Assembly (NCBI GenBank): GCA_002377855.1 | Contig: DFQQ01000013.1 | Span: 1-64,000, forward strand | DNA length: 64,000 nucleotides | Reading direction: 5' to 3' | Origin: Acidovorax delafieldii | GTDB taxonomy: Bacteria; Pseudomonadota; Gammaproteobacteria; Burkholderiales; Burkholderiaceae_C | In this document: piece after piece, positions 25,202 through 34,669 of the stretch | How positions within the stretch are numbered: the first letter of the stretch is position 1 | Layout of the letters: every line of letters starts with the position of its first letter | Translations under genes and position numbers: made by a program | Notes under the pieces: generated by a model | Told to the model about the DNA's origin: nothing | Database searches by the model: none | Seen by the model: only the letters and a program-made list of their open reading frames with translations

Positions 25202-27424
25202 ATGACACAACGCCTGGACGCGCCAGCATCGGCCGTCGACTTCAACAACGAAAACTCCAACACTTCGGCCAACCCCACGTTTGAATCGGTGCTGGGCGCT
25301 CGCCTGTCACGCCGCGGCTTGCTGCGTGGCGGCGTGGGTTCCGTGGGTACCGCCGTGCTGACCGGCTTTGGCGTGACCGCCTGTGGCGGCGGTGACGATG
25401 ACAACAGCACCGTGCCCAGCACTCCCAAGCTGCTGGGTTTCAGCCCCGTGGCCAAGAGCCTGGCCGACGTGGTGAGCATCCCTGCAGGCTACACCGCCAG
25501 CGTGCTGTTTGCGCTGGGCGACCCCATCTCGGCCAGCGTGCCTGCCTACAAGAATGACGGCACCGACAGCGACTTTGAGCAGCGCGCTGGTGACCACCAC
25601 GACGGCATGGAGTGGTTCGGCCTGAGCGCCAACGGCTCGCGCGACGACAACGCCACCGAGCGCGGCTTGCTGGCGATGAACCATGAAGCCACTACCGACG
25701 AAAAGCTCTCTTCGTTCTTCCTGCACGCCAATGGCGGCACATCCACATTGCCCCGCCCCGCGGCCGAAGTGGACAAGGAAACCGCAATCCACGGCGTGGC
25801 CGTGATCGAAGTGGCCAAGGCAGCCGGCAAGTGGTCTTACCTGCCTGGCTCTGCCAAGAACTTCCGCTTGACGGCGCTCACGCCCATTGAAATCGCGGGC
25901 CCTGCACGCGGCAGCTCGCAGCTGATCACCAAGTATTCGCCCACCGGCACCAAGACACGTGGCACGCTGAACAACTGCGGCACGGGCAAGACCCCATGGG
26001 GCACCTTCCTCACCGGTGAAGAAAACTGGTTTGGCTACTTCACCCGTGGTGCTGCAGACGATGCGGCCCGCGGCAACGACAAGAGCGTGACCTCGCTCAA
26101 GCGTTATGGCCGCACCCAAGGCGCCACCTCGCGCCACGGCTGGGAAACCGGTGGCACCGATGACAAGTACCAGCGCTGGAACAACAGCAAGCTGGGCGCT
26201 TCGGTGGACGGCAGCGACGACTACCGCAACGAAATGAACGGCATGGGCTACATCGTTGAGATCAACCCCTACAACAAGGCTGCCAGCGCCAAGAAGCGCA
26301 CGGCCCTGGGCCGCTTCGCGCACGAGAGCGCCGCTTTCGGCAAGGTTGTCGTGGGCCAGCCCCTGTCGGTGTACATGGGCGACGACTCGCGCGGCGAGTA
26401 CATCTACAAGTTTGTGTCCACAGCGCTGTGGAGTGCCGCCGACGCCAACCCGGCCGATCCCATGGCCGTGGGCGACAAATACCTGGACAGCGGCAAGCTG
26501 TACGTGGCCAAGTTCAATGCCGACGGCACTGGCACCTGGGTCGAGCTGGGCCTGACCAACACGGCGATTGCGGGCTACGCAGCGTACAAGTTTGCCGACG
26601 CCGCGGACATCGCCATCAACACCCGCCTGGCTGCTGACGCCGTGGGCGCCACGAAGATGGACCGCCCCGAGTGGAACGCCGTGAACCCCGCCAATGGAGA
26701 GATCTACTTCACGCTGACCAACAACAGCAGCCGCAGCATCAACCCATCGAGCAGCCAATACCTGCCTGATGCCGCCAACCCCCGTGCCTACACGGACATG
26801 AAGGGCACGACGGCGCAAACCGGCAACCCCAACGGGCATCTGGTGCGCATGAAGGAAGGCACATCCGTCAATACGTTCAACTGGGATGTCTACCTGTTCG
26901 GCGCCGAGTCCACAGCCGACGCCACGCTGGTCAACCTGTCTGCCCTCACGGCGGACCAGGACTTCTCCAGCCCCGACGGGCTGGCCTTCAGCAAATCGAG
27001 CGGTATCTGCTGGATCCAGACCGACGACGGCGCCTACACCGACGCCAGCAACTGCATGATGCTGGCCGCAGTGCCTGGCTCGGTGGGCGACGGCGGCAAG
27101 AAGACCTTGAGCTACACCAAGGCTGACGGCTCCAAGCTGGACATCGTCACGCCCGTGGGCAAGGCCGCCACGGCCGACACCCTCAAGCGCTTCCTGGTCG
27201 GCCCCAAGGGTTGCGAAATTACCGGCTTGGCAGAGACTCCTGACGGCAAGGCCATCTTTGTGAACATCCAGCACCCCGGCGAAGCCACCAAGATGTCTGA
27301 CGTGGCTGACGCCAGCAAGTACCAGAGCCAGTGGCCCGCCAACGCCGGCTACGGCGCGGGCAAGCGCCCCCGCTCTGCCACCATCGTGATCACCAAGAAC
27401 GACGGCGGCATGATCGGCACCTGA
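25202..27424 (+). CDS. PhoX-family (DUF839) phosphatase, Tat-exported lipoprotein
   Basis: A 740-residue exported protein. A twin-arginine motif SRRGLLRGG (residues 36-44) is followed by a hydrophobic stretch and a lipobox-like GVTAC with C61 before an acidic GGGDDD linker. The body has PhoX/DUF839 features: FSPVAKSLADVVSIPAGYTASVLFALGDPI, GRLLAMNHE-type LLAMNHEATTDE, NNCGTGKTPWGTFLTGEEN and RFAHESAAF. PhoX enzymes are alkaline phosphatases with an Fe(III)/Ca centre. A Pho box lies upstream and a terminator downstream. It is divergent from the iron operon. Being a Tat lipoprotein is inferred from the signal alone. Confidence 0.92.
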   Translation: MTQRLDAPASAVDFNNENSNTSANPTFESVLGARLSRRGLLRGGVGSVGTAVLTGFGVTACGGGDDDNSTVPSTPKLLGFSPVAKSLADVVSIPAGYTASVLFALGDPISASVPAYKNDGTDSDFEQRAGDHHDGMEWFGLSANGSRDDNATERGLLAMNHEATTDEKLSSFFLHANGGTSTLPRPAAEVDKETAIHGVAVIEVAKAAGKWSYLPGSAKNFRLTALTPIEIAGPARGSSQLITKYSPTGTKTRGTLNNCGTGKTPWGTFLTGEENWFGYFTRGAADDAARGNDKSVTSLKRYGRTQGATSRHGWETGGTDDKYQRWNNSKLGASVDGSDDYRNEMNGMGYIVEINPYNKAASAKKRTALGRFAHESAAFGKVVVGQPLSVYMGDDSRGEYIYKFVSTALWSAADANPADPMAVGDKYLDSGKLYVAKFNADGTGTWVELGLTNTAIAGYAAYKFADAADIAINTRLAADAVGATKMDRPEWNAVNPANGEIYFTLTNNSSRSINPSSSQYLPDAANPRAYTDMKGTTAQTGNPNGHLVRMKEGTSVNTFNWDVYLFGAESTADATLVNLSALTADQDFSSPDGLAFSKSSGICWIQTDDGAYTDASNCMMLAAVPGSVGDGGKKTLSYTKADGSKLDIVTPVGKAATADTLKRFLVGPKGCEITGLAETPDGKAIFVNIQHPGEATKMSDVADASKYQSQWPANAGYGAGKRPRSATIVITKNDGGMIGT

Positions 27425-27506
27425 TGCAGCGCATCGCCAGGGGCTGAATGCGGCGTTCGCCGCAGTCGTCTGGGCTCCAGGGGCAGCGCCCCGAGGCCAC
27501 CAGCAA

Positions 27507-27535
27507 ACAAGCCCGCAATTGCGGGCTTGTTTTTT
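27507..27535 (+). terminator. Intrinsic terminator after the PhoX gene
   Basis: ACAAGCCCGCAA pairs exactly with TTGCGGGCTTGT and is followed by a T-run. The perfect symmetry with an A-run on the left lets it work in both directions, also for the convergent gene ending at 27583. Confidence 0.88.
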
Positions 27536-27582
27536 ATGGGGCGGGCTGGACAGGCTCTCGCGGCGTTTGCTTGCCCAGCGGT

Positions 27583-28416
27583 TCAATCCTCGGAGTGGGT
27601 GACTGTGGGCTGTTCTGGCGCCTCGCCCGCATCCTTGTGAAGCAGGCTTTCTGGCGGCTCGAAGCAGTCGCGGAAGATAAACACCGCACAGCTCAGGACC
27701 ATGGTGGCCATCATCATCGCAGCGCCCATCAGCAGGCTGCCCACGCCCTCGCCACCCAGGCCGAAGAGCAGCGAGACAATGCTGATCACCAAGGCGCCCA
27801 GCACGCCAATGCCCAGCCAGGTGAACAGAAACACCAAGCAGGCGCCTACGTTGCGCACGCACGCCATCAGGCTGAAGAAAAGCGCCTTGACCGGCGGTAC
27901 ACCATGCCAGTGCACCAGGCCGGGCGCGTGCCAGAACAACAGGGAAAGCGGCAGCGACAGCAGCGTGGCCGTCCACATGGCTTTCTGAAAGCCCGGGTCC
28001 GAGGCCATTTGCGCCGTTACCGGCGTGCCGTCCATGTAGACCTGGGCGAAGCGCCCGCCGTCCACCAGCGCAGACAGGGCCATGATGCCGAGAAACCCCG
28101 CCGCGTACAGCACGCCCAGCAGCAGCATGTGGCGCAGGTGCTGGCGGCCCTTGCGAAACGTGACCAGCAGCAGCGCGGGGGTGGGCGTGTGGCCCCGGAT
28201 CGACTCGCCCGTGGCCACCATCATGGCCAGGGTGACCGAGGGCAGCAGCACCAGCGACGCGATGTTGCCCAGCACGGGCACGCTGGCCAGCAGCGACATG
28301 GCTACAAACGAAATGAAGAACAGCGCCGCCAGCGCCAGAGGCTGGCGCCGAAAGGCCTGTACGCCGAGCTTGACCCAGGTAAATCCGGTCTGGGCAGGAA
28401 CGATGTGGAGTTTCAT
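27583..28416 (-). CDS. Polytopic membrane protein of the BPSS1780 type
   Basis: A 277-residue integral membrane protein. After the conserved amphipathic start KLHIVPAQTGFTWVKLGVQAFRRQPLALAALF come about six hydrophobic segments, then a hydrophilic tail (PPESLLHKDAGEAPEQPT). The start pattern is shared by a family of unknown function widespread in Burkholderiales (often named BPSS1780 family). I see no catalytic or transport motif. It is transcribed alone, convergent with PhoX. Confidence 0.82.
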   Translation of the reverse strand: MKLHIVPAQTGFTWVKLGVQAFRRQPLALAALFFISFVAMSLLASVPVLGNIASLVLLPSVTLAMMVATGESIRGHTPTPALLLVTFRKGRQHLRHMLLLGVLYAAGFLGIMALSALVDGGRFAQVYMDGTPVTAQMASDPGFQKAMWTATLLSLPLSLLFWHAPGLVHWHGVPPVKALFFSLMACVRNVGACLVFLFTWLGIGVLGALVISIVSLLFGLGGEGVGSLLMGAAMMMATMVLSCAVFIFRDCFEPPESLLHKDAGEAPEQPTVTHSED

Positions 28417-28613
28417 GGAGTGGGGTGGTGGGTTCTGGCGGAGTGTGGGGGCTCACGGCACGCCTCGGCGTGAATTTACCCCAGGGGCCTACGCCGGGTC
28501 AGGTCAAAGGGCTATGGCACGAAGCACGGTGGCTGGCAAAACAACGCGCGGCGGTTGCGGCACGCCTTATTCCCCATGCAGACCCGCCCGCCAGTGGCGT
28601 AAGGCCCGGCGGC

Positions 28614-29564
28614 TCAGGCGTGTACCGGGCTGGCAATGCGGCCTTGCAATACCCGCTCGAAATGCGTGGGGTCGTGCGGCTTGAGCATGGACGCCTCGCG
28701 CGGCAGGTAAAAGTCCCACAGGCGTGATATCCAAAAGCGCAGGGCACCGGCGCGGAGCATGGCGGGCAGCAGTTCGCGCTCGGCAGCCGTGAGGGGCCGC
28801 ACTGCCTGGTACGCGTTAAGCATGGCCGTGGCGCGCTCTGCATGGTGGGCACCCGTGGGCAGGTCGACGCACCAGTCGTTGAGGCACACGGCCAAGTCAA
28901 ACAGCCACGTGTCCACGCCTGCGAAGTAAAAGTCGAAAAAGCCGGTGAGTGTGTCTTCGGCAAACATCACGTTGTCGCGGAACAGGTCGGCATGCACGGG
29001 GCCGCGCGGCAAGGCTGCATAGCTGGACGAGGCCGCCACGTGGTTCTGGTAGGCCAGCTCGGATTGCAGCAGCGCGGCCTGGGCCGCGTCCAGGTGCGGC
29101 AGCACCACGGGCACGGTTTCGTTCCACCACGGCAGGCCGCGCAGGTTGGGCTGGTAGCGGTCAAAGTCGCGCCCCGCCAGGTGCATGCGGGCGAGCATGG
29201 CGCCCACGGCCGCGCAATGCACGGGCTCGGGGGCCAGCTGGCTTTTGCCGCGCAGCTTGCTCACCACGGCCGCAGGCTTGCCGGCCACGGTGTGCAAAAT
29301 TTCGCCGTACTTGTCAGTCCGGGGCTCGGGCACGGGAATGCCGCCGTGCGCCAGGTGCTTCATCAGGTGCAGGTAAAACGGCAGTTGCTCGGCCGTGAGG
29401 CGCTCAAACAGCGTGAGAACAAATTCGCCCTGCGTGCTGGTGAGGAAGTAGTTGGTGTTTTCAATCCCGCCCTCAATGCCGCGCAGCTCAACCAGTTCAC
29501 CAATTTGCAGGCGGCGCAGCACTTCGCGTGCATCTTTTTTGGAGACTTCGGTAAAAACGGCCAT
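28614..29564 (-). CDS. thrB: Homoserine kinase, type II (aminoglycoside-phosphotransferase fold)
   Basis: A 316-residue kinase of the APH/choline-kinase fold. It has GIEGGIENTNYFL (nucleotide loop), the catalytic loop GPVHADLFRDNVMF and the metal motif GFFDFYFAG. This is the ThrB2 form used by many beta- and gamma-proteobacteria in place of the GHMP kinase. It phosphorylates homoserine for threonine synthesis. Length and ends match. A DUF2782-like gene lies upstream on the same strand, an arrangement I associate with thrB in Burkholderiales. Confidence 0.93.
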   Translation of the reverse strand: MAVFTEVSKKDAREVLRRLQIGELVELRGIEGGIENTNYFLTSTQGEFVLTLFERLTAEQLPFYLHLMKHLAHGGIPVPEPRTDKYGEILHTVAGKPAAVVSKLRGKSQLAPEPVHCAAVGAMLARMHLAGRDFDRYQPNLRGLPWWNETVPVVLPHLDAAQAALLQSELAYQNHVAASSSYAALPRGPVHADLFRDNVMFAEDTLTGFFDFYFAGVDTWLFDLAVCLNDWCVDLPTGAHHAERATAMLNAYQAVRPLTAAERELLPAMLRAGALRFWISRLWDFYLPREASMLKPHDPTHFERVLQGRIASPVHA

Positions 29565-29679
29565 CGTTCAACTCAGCGGGAGAAAGGCAGGGCAGGGGGG
29601 CGGAAAACTAGGGCAGGCCGGCTTCGAGGCAAGCGCCCCGTGTCGGCTGCGCAACGCGGGCCGAGGCGCCCGCGCGGGG

Positions 29680-30039
29680 TCAGAACTTCATCACATTCCA
29701 GACGCGAGGCGCTGTGTTGGTTTCTGCGCCGCTGTTGCTGCCGCTGCGGCTGCGTGCGCCGTCGGGCGATTTCACCTCGTAGGCGGGCATCTCGCTGCCC
29801 TTGGGCTGCACATTGATGCTTTGGGTCTGGCCGCCCACGCGCAGCTCATCCACCCGGCTGCCACCGTCTTCCACGCGGATGCGCTCGGTGCGCTGGTTGC
29901 CTCGGCCTCCAATTTGCTCTGGATTTGATAGCTGCTCGCGCTTTTCCACATTGCCCTGGGCGGCTTTTGGGTTGGTATTTTGGGCCAACAGGGGACTGGA
30001 CGCCAGGCCCAGCAGGAGAAAGAGGTGGAGTGCACGCAT
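29680..30039 (-). CDS. Small secreted protein (DUF2782-like)
   Basis: A 119-residue protein. A signal peptide (MRALHLFLLLGLASSPLLAQ) is followed by a polar linker and a short conserved-looking core, RTERIRVEDGGSRVDELRVGGQTQSINVQPKG, then EMPAYEVKSPD. That core resembles DUF2782, small periplasmic proteins of unknown function next to thrB or polA. The linker NVEKREQLSNPEQIGG is encoded by a copy of the dispersed repeat (29920-29975), so part of the protein probably arose by insertion of non-coding DNA. Confidence 0.8.
   Translation of the reverse strand: MRALHLFLLLGLASSPLLAQNTNPKAAQGNVEKREQLSNPEQIGGRGNQRTERIRVEDGGSRVDELRVGGQTQSINVQPKGSEMPAYEVKSPDGARSRSGSNSGAETNTAPRVWNVMKF
29920..29975 (+). 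repeat. Dispersed double-hairpin repeat, copy F (inside a gene)
   Basis: aatttgctctggatttgatagctgctcgcgctttt, then a degenerate ccctgggcggctttt right side, lying antisense to and inside the DUF2782-like gene. It codes in frame for the variable linker of that protein. Confidence 0.55.
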
Positions 30040-30125
30040 GGCCCTGATTGTAGGCGGGGCGTGCGCACCGACGCCGCACGCTGTTGTACCGGTGCACGGG
30101 CAGAGACGGGGGCCTTCCAGGTCTC

Positions 30126-30545
30126 TCAGGGGTGCTTGGGGCACACGCCGGCTTCGCACTGCACGGTGCGCTGCGCGATGAAGGCGCCAAACTTCTTGCC
30201 CAGTTGCCCCATCTGCGCGCACACATCACCACGGGCGTCAAAGGCATAGCCCTGGTTGCCAGAGGCGTTGAGAAGCTCCACCTTGGTCAGGGCCAGCTTG
30301 GCAAACTCCTCGGGGCGGTGCCATTGCTCGGCGCAAATGTTGTGAAAGATGAACGTGGAGTAGACCAGTTCGCTGACTGCGGGTTTGTCCATCTGCAGCC
30401 GCAGCACGCCGTTGTCCAGTTGCGCCGACTTGAGCGCGTTGCCGCGCAGCGAATTCTGCAGCGGTGCGGGCATGTGCTTGAGCGCTGTCTCTGCCACCGC
30501 CAGGGTGCACGCTGCGCTGACGAGCAATGCAAGCAGTTTTTTCAT
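30126..30545 (-). CDS. Secreted hypothetical protein
   Basis: A 139-residue protein with a clean signal peptide, MKKLLALLVSAACTLAVA, and a compact body with three cysteines (NICAEQW, GDVCAQMG, VQCEAGVC). I do not recognise a family. It lies between the DUF2782-like gene and the divergent polA, with 144 bp to the polA start. The signal peptide, lack of rare-codon character and cysteine-containing body argue that it is real. Likely periplasmic. Confidence 0.72.
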   Translation of the reverse strand: MKKLLALLVSAACTLAVAETALKHMPAPLQNSLRGNALKSAQLDNGVLRLQMDKPAVSELVYSTFIFHNICAEQWHRPEEFAKLALTKVELLNASGNQGYAFDARGDVCAQMGQLGKKFGAFIAQRTVQCEAGVCPKHP

Positions 30546-30689
30546 GGTTGACCTTAAGAATTGGAAACACCGCCAAGTTTTCGGGGCGGGCAGGGGCTTC
30601 ATTGCCTGGGGCCTATTTTGCCGGCATTCGCGCCCCGCAACGGCGGTGCGAGCCTGCGTAAACCGGAGCTTCGTGTGCACAATCCGGGC

Positions 30690-33482
30690 ATGACTGACAA
30701 AAAGACCCTGGTGCTGGTGGACGGCTCCAGCTACCTCTACCGCGCCTACCACGCCATGCCCGACCTGCGGGCCAACCCGGGCGACCCCACCAGCCCGGCC
30801 ACCGGCGCCATCCGCGGCATGATCAACATGATGCAGGCCTTGCGCAAAGAGGTGCGTGCCGACTACGCCGCGTGCATCTTCGATGCCTCCGGCCCCACCT
30901 TCCGCGACGCGATCTACCCCGAGTACAAGGCCCAGCGCGCCCCCATGCCCGACGACCTGCGCGCGCAGATCGACCCCATCCACGAAGTGGTGCGCCTGCT
31001 GGGCTGGACGGTGCTGGCCATCCCCGGCGTGGAGGCCGACGACGTGATCGGCACCCTGGCAGTGACTGCCGCACAGCAGGGGATCGAGGTGGTCGTCTCC
31101 AGTGGCGACAAGGACCTGAGCCAGCTGGTGGACGAGCACATCACCATCATCGATACCATGAACGGCAAGCGCCGCGACGTGGCCGGAGTCACGGCCGAGT
31201 TTGGCGTGCCCCCCAGCCTGATGGTGGACTACCAGACCCTGGTGGGCGACGCCGTGGACAACGTGCCCGGTGTGCCCAAAGTGGGCCCCAAAACCGCCGC
31301 CAAGTGGCTGATGGAATATGGATCGCTCGACGCGCTGATTGCCCGCTCCCATGAGATCAAGGGCGTGGCCGGAGAGAACCTGCGCAACGCCCTGGGCTGG
31401 CTGCCCACGGGCCGCCAGCTCGTCACCATCAAGACCGACTGCGACCTGGTGGAGCACGTGCTGGGACTGCCGGCGCTGGACGCCGTCGCCATCGGCGAGC
31501 CGCAGTCTGAAGGCCTGCGCGCCTTCTACGAAAAGTACGGTTTCAAGGGGCTGGCGCGTACGCTGGGCGGAGGCGATGCGCATGCCACCGCCGCGCCCAC
31601 CGTGGCCATGCCTGGCCAAAGCGGCGACCTGTTTGCCGACCACTCCGCCAGCAACGTGGCGCAGGAGGCGCAGCACCGTACCGTGGTGTACGACACCATC
31701 CTGAACTGGACTGACTTCGACCAATGGCTGGAGCGCCTGCAAAAGGCCGATCTGGTGGCGCTGGACACCGAGACCGACTCGCTCGACGAAATGCGCGCGC
31801 AAATCGTGGGCATCTCCTTCAGCGTGCAGCCCGGCGAGGCGGCGTACATCCCGCTGGCCCACGTCGGCCCCGATGCCCCCGAGCAGCTGCCGCTGAACGA
31901 AGTGCTCGCCCGCCTCAAGCCCTGGCTGCAAGACCCCAAGCACGCCAAGCTGGGCCAGCACATCAAGTACGACAAGCACGTGTTTGCCAACCACGGCATC
32001 GACGTGAAGGGCTACGCGCACGACACCATGCTGCAAAGCTACGTGCTGGAAGTGCACAAACCCCACGGCCTGGCCAGCCTGGCCGAGCGCCACACCGGCC
32101 GCAAAGGCATCAGCTACGAAGACCTGTGCGGCAAGGGCGCGCACCAGATCCCCTTTGCGCAGGTGCCGGTCGATAAAGCAGCCGCCTATTCGTGCGAAGA
32201 CTCCGACCAGACCCTGGACGTGCACCAGGCCCTGTGGCCGCTGCTGCAGGCCGACGACAAGCTGCGCTTTATCTACGACCTGGAGCTGCAGAGCAGCGAG
32301 GCGCTGTTCCGCATCGAACGCAACGGCGTGCTGATTGACGCCACCACGCTGGCCAACCAAAGCCACGAACTGGGCCAGCGCATCGTGCAGCTGGAGACCG
32401 AGGCGTACGAGATTGCAGGCCAGCCCTTTAACCTGAGCAGCCCCAAGCAGCTGGGCGAAATCTTCTTCGACAAGCTGGGCATGCCCGTGGTGAAAAAGAC
32501 GGCCACCGGCGCGCGCAGCACGGATGAAGAAGTGCTGGAAAAGCTGGCCGAGGACTACCCCCTGCCCGCCAAGCTGCTGGAGCATCGCAGCCTGTGCAAG
32601 CTCAAAGGCACGTACACCGACAAACTGGCCCAGTTGGCCTTGCCGCGCACCGGCCGCGTGCACACCCACTACGCGCAGGCCGTCGCAGTTACCGGGCGCC
32701 TGTCGAGCAACGATCCCAACCTGCAGAACATCCCCATCCGCACGGTGGAAGGCCGCCGCGTGCGCGAGGCCTTTGTGGCCCCCGCAGGCCGCGTGATTGC
32801 GAGTGCCGACTACTCACAGATCGAGCTGCGCATCATGGCCCACCTGAGCGGCGACCACTCGCTGCTGCACGCCTTCCACGCCGGGCTGGACGTGCACCGT
32901 GCCACGGCTGCCGAAGTCTTTGGGGTGGAGGTGGACCAGGTCAGCAGCGAGCAGCGCCGCTACGCCAAAGTCATCAACTTCGGCCTCATCTACGGCATGA
33001 GCAGCTTTGGTCTTGCCAAGAACTTAGGGATAGAGACCAAGGCCGCCGCCGCGTACATCGACCGTTACTTCCAGCGCTATCCTGGCGTAAAACAGTACAT
33101 GCACGAAACCAAGGCTTCGGCGAAATCCATGGGCTATGTGGAAACCGTGTTCGGCCGCCGCCTGTATCTGCCCGAAATCAATTCCCCCAACGGCCCGCGC
33201 CGCTCAGGCGCCGAACGCGCCGCCATCAACGCGCCCATGCAGGGCACGGCGGCCGATCTGATCAAGCTTGCCATGGTGGCGGTGCAAAAGGAATTGGACG
33301 CGCACAAGCCGGACATCAAGATGATCATGCAGGTGCACGATGAACTGGTGTTTGAGTTGCCCGAGGGTGAGGTGGACTGGCTCAGGAGCCATATACCGCG
33401 GCTGATGGCGGACGTGGCGGCGCTGAAGGTGCCGTTGCTGGCCGAGGTGGGCGTGGGTCCGAATTGGGATAAGGCGCATTGA
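30690..33482 (+). CDS. polA: DNA polymerase I
   Basis: A 930-residue three-domain enzyme. The 5'-3' exonuclease comes first (LVLVDGSSYLYRAYHA, IPGVEADDVIGTLA, SGDKDLSQLV). The 3'-5' exonuclease follows, with the intact DTETDSLDEM acidic motif and YDKHVFANHG. The polymerase domain has DYSQIELRIMAHLSGD (motif A), RRYAKVINFGLIYGMSSFGLA (motif B) and IMQVHDELVFELP (motif C). It removes primers and fills gaps in replication and repair. The proofreading residues being present separates it from Taq-like forms. The start ATG at 30690 matches family N-termini. Confidence 0.97.
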   Translation: MTDKKTLVLVDGSSYLYRAYHAMPDLRANPGDPTSPATGAIRGMINMMQALRKEVRADYAACIFDASGPTFRDAIYPEYKAQRAPMPDDLRAQIDPIHEVVRLLGWTVLAIPGVEADDVIGTLAVTAAQQGIEVVVSSGDKDLSQLVDEHITIIDTMNGKRRDVAGVTAEFGVPPSLMVDYQTLVGDAVDNVPGVPKVGPKTAAKWLMEYGSLDALIARSHEIKGVAGENLRNALGWLPTGRQLVTIKTDCDLVEHVLGLPALDAVAIGEPQSEGLRAFYEKYGFKGLARTLGGGDAHATAAPTVAMPGQSGDLFADHSASNVAQEAQHRTVVYDTILNWTDFDQWLERLQKADLVALDTETDSLDEMRAQIVGISFSVQPGEAAYIPLAHVGPDAPEQLPLNEVLARLKPWLQDPKHAKLGQHIKYDKHVFANHGIDVKGYAHDTMLQSYVLEVHKPHGLASLAERHTGRKGISYEDLCGKGAHQIPFAQVPVDKAAAYSCEDSDQTLDVHQALWPLLQADDKLRFIYDLELQSSEALFRIERNGVLIDATTLANQSHELGQRIVQLETEAYEIAGQPFNLSSPKQLGEIFFDKLGMPVVKKTATGARSTDEEVLEKLAEDYPLPAKLLEHRSLCKLKGTYTDKLAQLALPRTGRVHTHYAQAVAVTGRLSSNDPNLQNIPIRTVEGRRVREAFVAPAGRVIASADYSQIELRIMAHLSGDHSLLHAFHAGLDVHRATAAEVFGVEVDQVSSEQRRYAKVINFGLIYGMSSFGLAKNLGIETKAAAAYIDRYFQRYPGVKQYMHETKASAKSMGYVETVFGRRLYLPEINSPNGPRRSGAERAAINAPMQGTAADLIKLAMVAVQKELDAHKPDIKMIMQVHDELVFELPEGEVDWLRSHIPRLMADVAALKVPLLAEVGVGPNWDKAH

Positions 33483-33665
33483 GGCTGAGACGCTTTTAAA
33501 GAGTGGAGCTCAGGGCTGTTGGCCTCTGTGCTTCGTGTCTGCCAATCGCGCCTGCCGCCGCCGTCGCTATGGCCTGCTTCGGCTGATCGTGGCTGGCGCT
33601 GCAGTCGTCCTGCCTTTAGCGGGCATCAGCGTCTGTTGCAGTCCGTACCGGTATCAGGAACGACC

Positions 33666-34565
33666 TCATCGTGCCTCTTGCAACTGCCTCACCCGCCCCC
33701 TCAACGCCTCCGCAGCCGGTGACAGCACCCGGTCCCGCCGCTGCAGCAGCCCCAGGGTGCGCCACAGGTCCGGCGCGCTGAGGGGGACGCCGCACACCTC
33801 GGCGTGCCCGGGCGGCAAAGCCAGCTGGGGCAGAACGGCCAGGCCCAACCCGCCTTCCACCAGGGCCAGTGCGCCGGCCACGTGGTTGCATTCATACCAG
33901 GCCACGGGTTGCTCGGGCAAGTCGGCGGTGGCCTGGTCGAGCAGCAGGCGGTTGGCGCTGTCGCGTGAGACTGACACCAGCCGCATCCCGGCCAGTTCGG
34001 CCCAAAGCACTTCCTTGCGTTGCGCCCAGCGGTGGTTGCGGGGCATGGCCAGCATGTAGCGTTCCTTGATCAGAGCCTCAAAGCGCACCGCCGATTCCTG
34101 GGCGCCCGTGAAGCTGAGCCCGAAATCCGCAGCGCCGCTCAGCACCGCATCCAGGACCTGGCTTGCGCTTTCGTCCATGACATGCACCTGCACTTCAGGC
34201 TGCGCAACGGCAAAGCCGCGCAGTACACGGGGCAGAAGATGGCTGGCCACCGAGGGGATGCACGCAATCGTGACCCGCCCGCGGCGCAGGTGGACCTGGT
34301 CGCTCACGCGCCGTACTGCGGCATCCAGCCCGGCCAGCGCGGTGCGGGCCTCGTGCAGAAACTCCTGGCCGATGGCGGTCAGTTCCACGCTGCGGGTGGT
34401 GCGCTCCAGCAGCCGCACTCCCAGCGCCAGCTCCAGCCGCTCCACGCGACGGCTCAAGGCGGGGGCCGAAAGGCACAGGGTTTCGGCGGCCAGCCGAAAG
34501 CTCGCTTTTTCTGCGGTGACCACGAAGGCCTGCAGCTCACCCATGTCGAATTTGATGCGTGGCAT
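33666..34565 (-). CDS. LysR-type regulator of the adjacent solute-uptake locus
   Basis: A 299-residue LysR protein. The N-terminal helix-turn-helix reads LQAFVVTAEKASFRLAAETL, then SAPALSRRVERLELALG, and the rest is an effector domain. It is divergent from a Bug-type receptor gene with 104 bp between starts. A near-perfect 16-bp palindrome (34580-34595) lies there, a plausible autoregulatory and activation site. The start is the ATG at 34565 (MPRIKFDMGEL); upstream codons would run over the operator. The effector is unknown, probably an organic acid given the neighbours. Confidence 0.92.
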   Translation of the reverse strand: MPRIKFDMGELQAFVVTAEKASFRLAAETLCLSAPALSRRVERLELALGVRLLERTTRSVELTAIGQEFLHEARTALAGLDAAVRRVSDQVHLRRGRVTIACIPSVASHLLPRVLRGFAVAQPEVQVHVMDESASQVLDAVLSGAADFGLSFTGAQESAVRFEALIKERYMLAMPRNHRWAQRKEVLWAELAGMRLVSVSRDSANRLLLDQATADLPEQPVAWYECNHVAGALALVEGGLGLAVLPQLALPPGHAEVCGVPLSAPDLWRTLGLLQRRDRVLSPAAEALRGRVRQLQEAR

Positions 34566-34579
34566 GCAATAGTTTCTCC

Positions 34580-34595
34580 GTAAATTGCAATTCAC
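34580..34595. promoter_or_regulatory. Candidate LysR operator between the divergent genes
   Basis: GTAAATTGCAATTCAC is symmetric at 14 of 16 positions and contains the T-N11-A spacing typical of LysR-family sites. It lies 14 bp before the LysR ATG and 74 bp before the Bug gene. Confidence 0.5.
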
Positions 34596-34669
34596 AGAAC
34601 ATTGTGCCCTGCCTAGACTGCGTTTCTCGCAAGGCCGACCGTGCTTCGGCAGCTTCTGGAAACCATCCT

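Noticed and set aside
25307..28456. A 1049-codon open frame on the minus strand across the PhoX gene
   Set aside because: It is antisense to a clear PhoX gene and is low-complexity Ala/Gly/His/Arg. In DNA this GC-rich, long antisense frames arise because stop codons are rare.
30126..32669. An 847-codon minus-strand frame running from the small secreted gene across polA
   Set aside because: Only its last 139 codons make a sensible protein with a signal peptide. The rest is antisense to polA.
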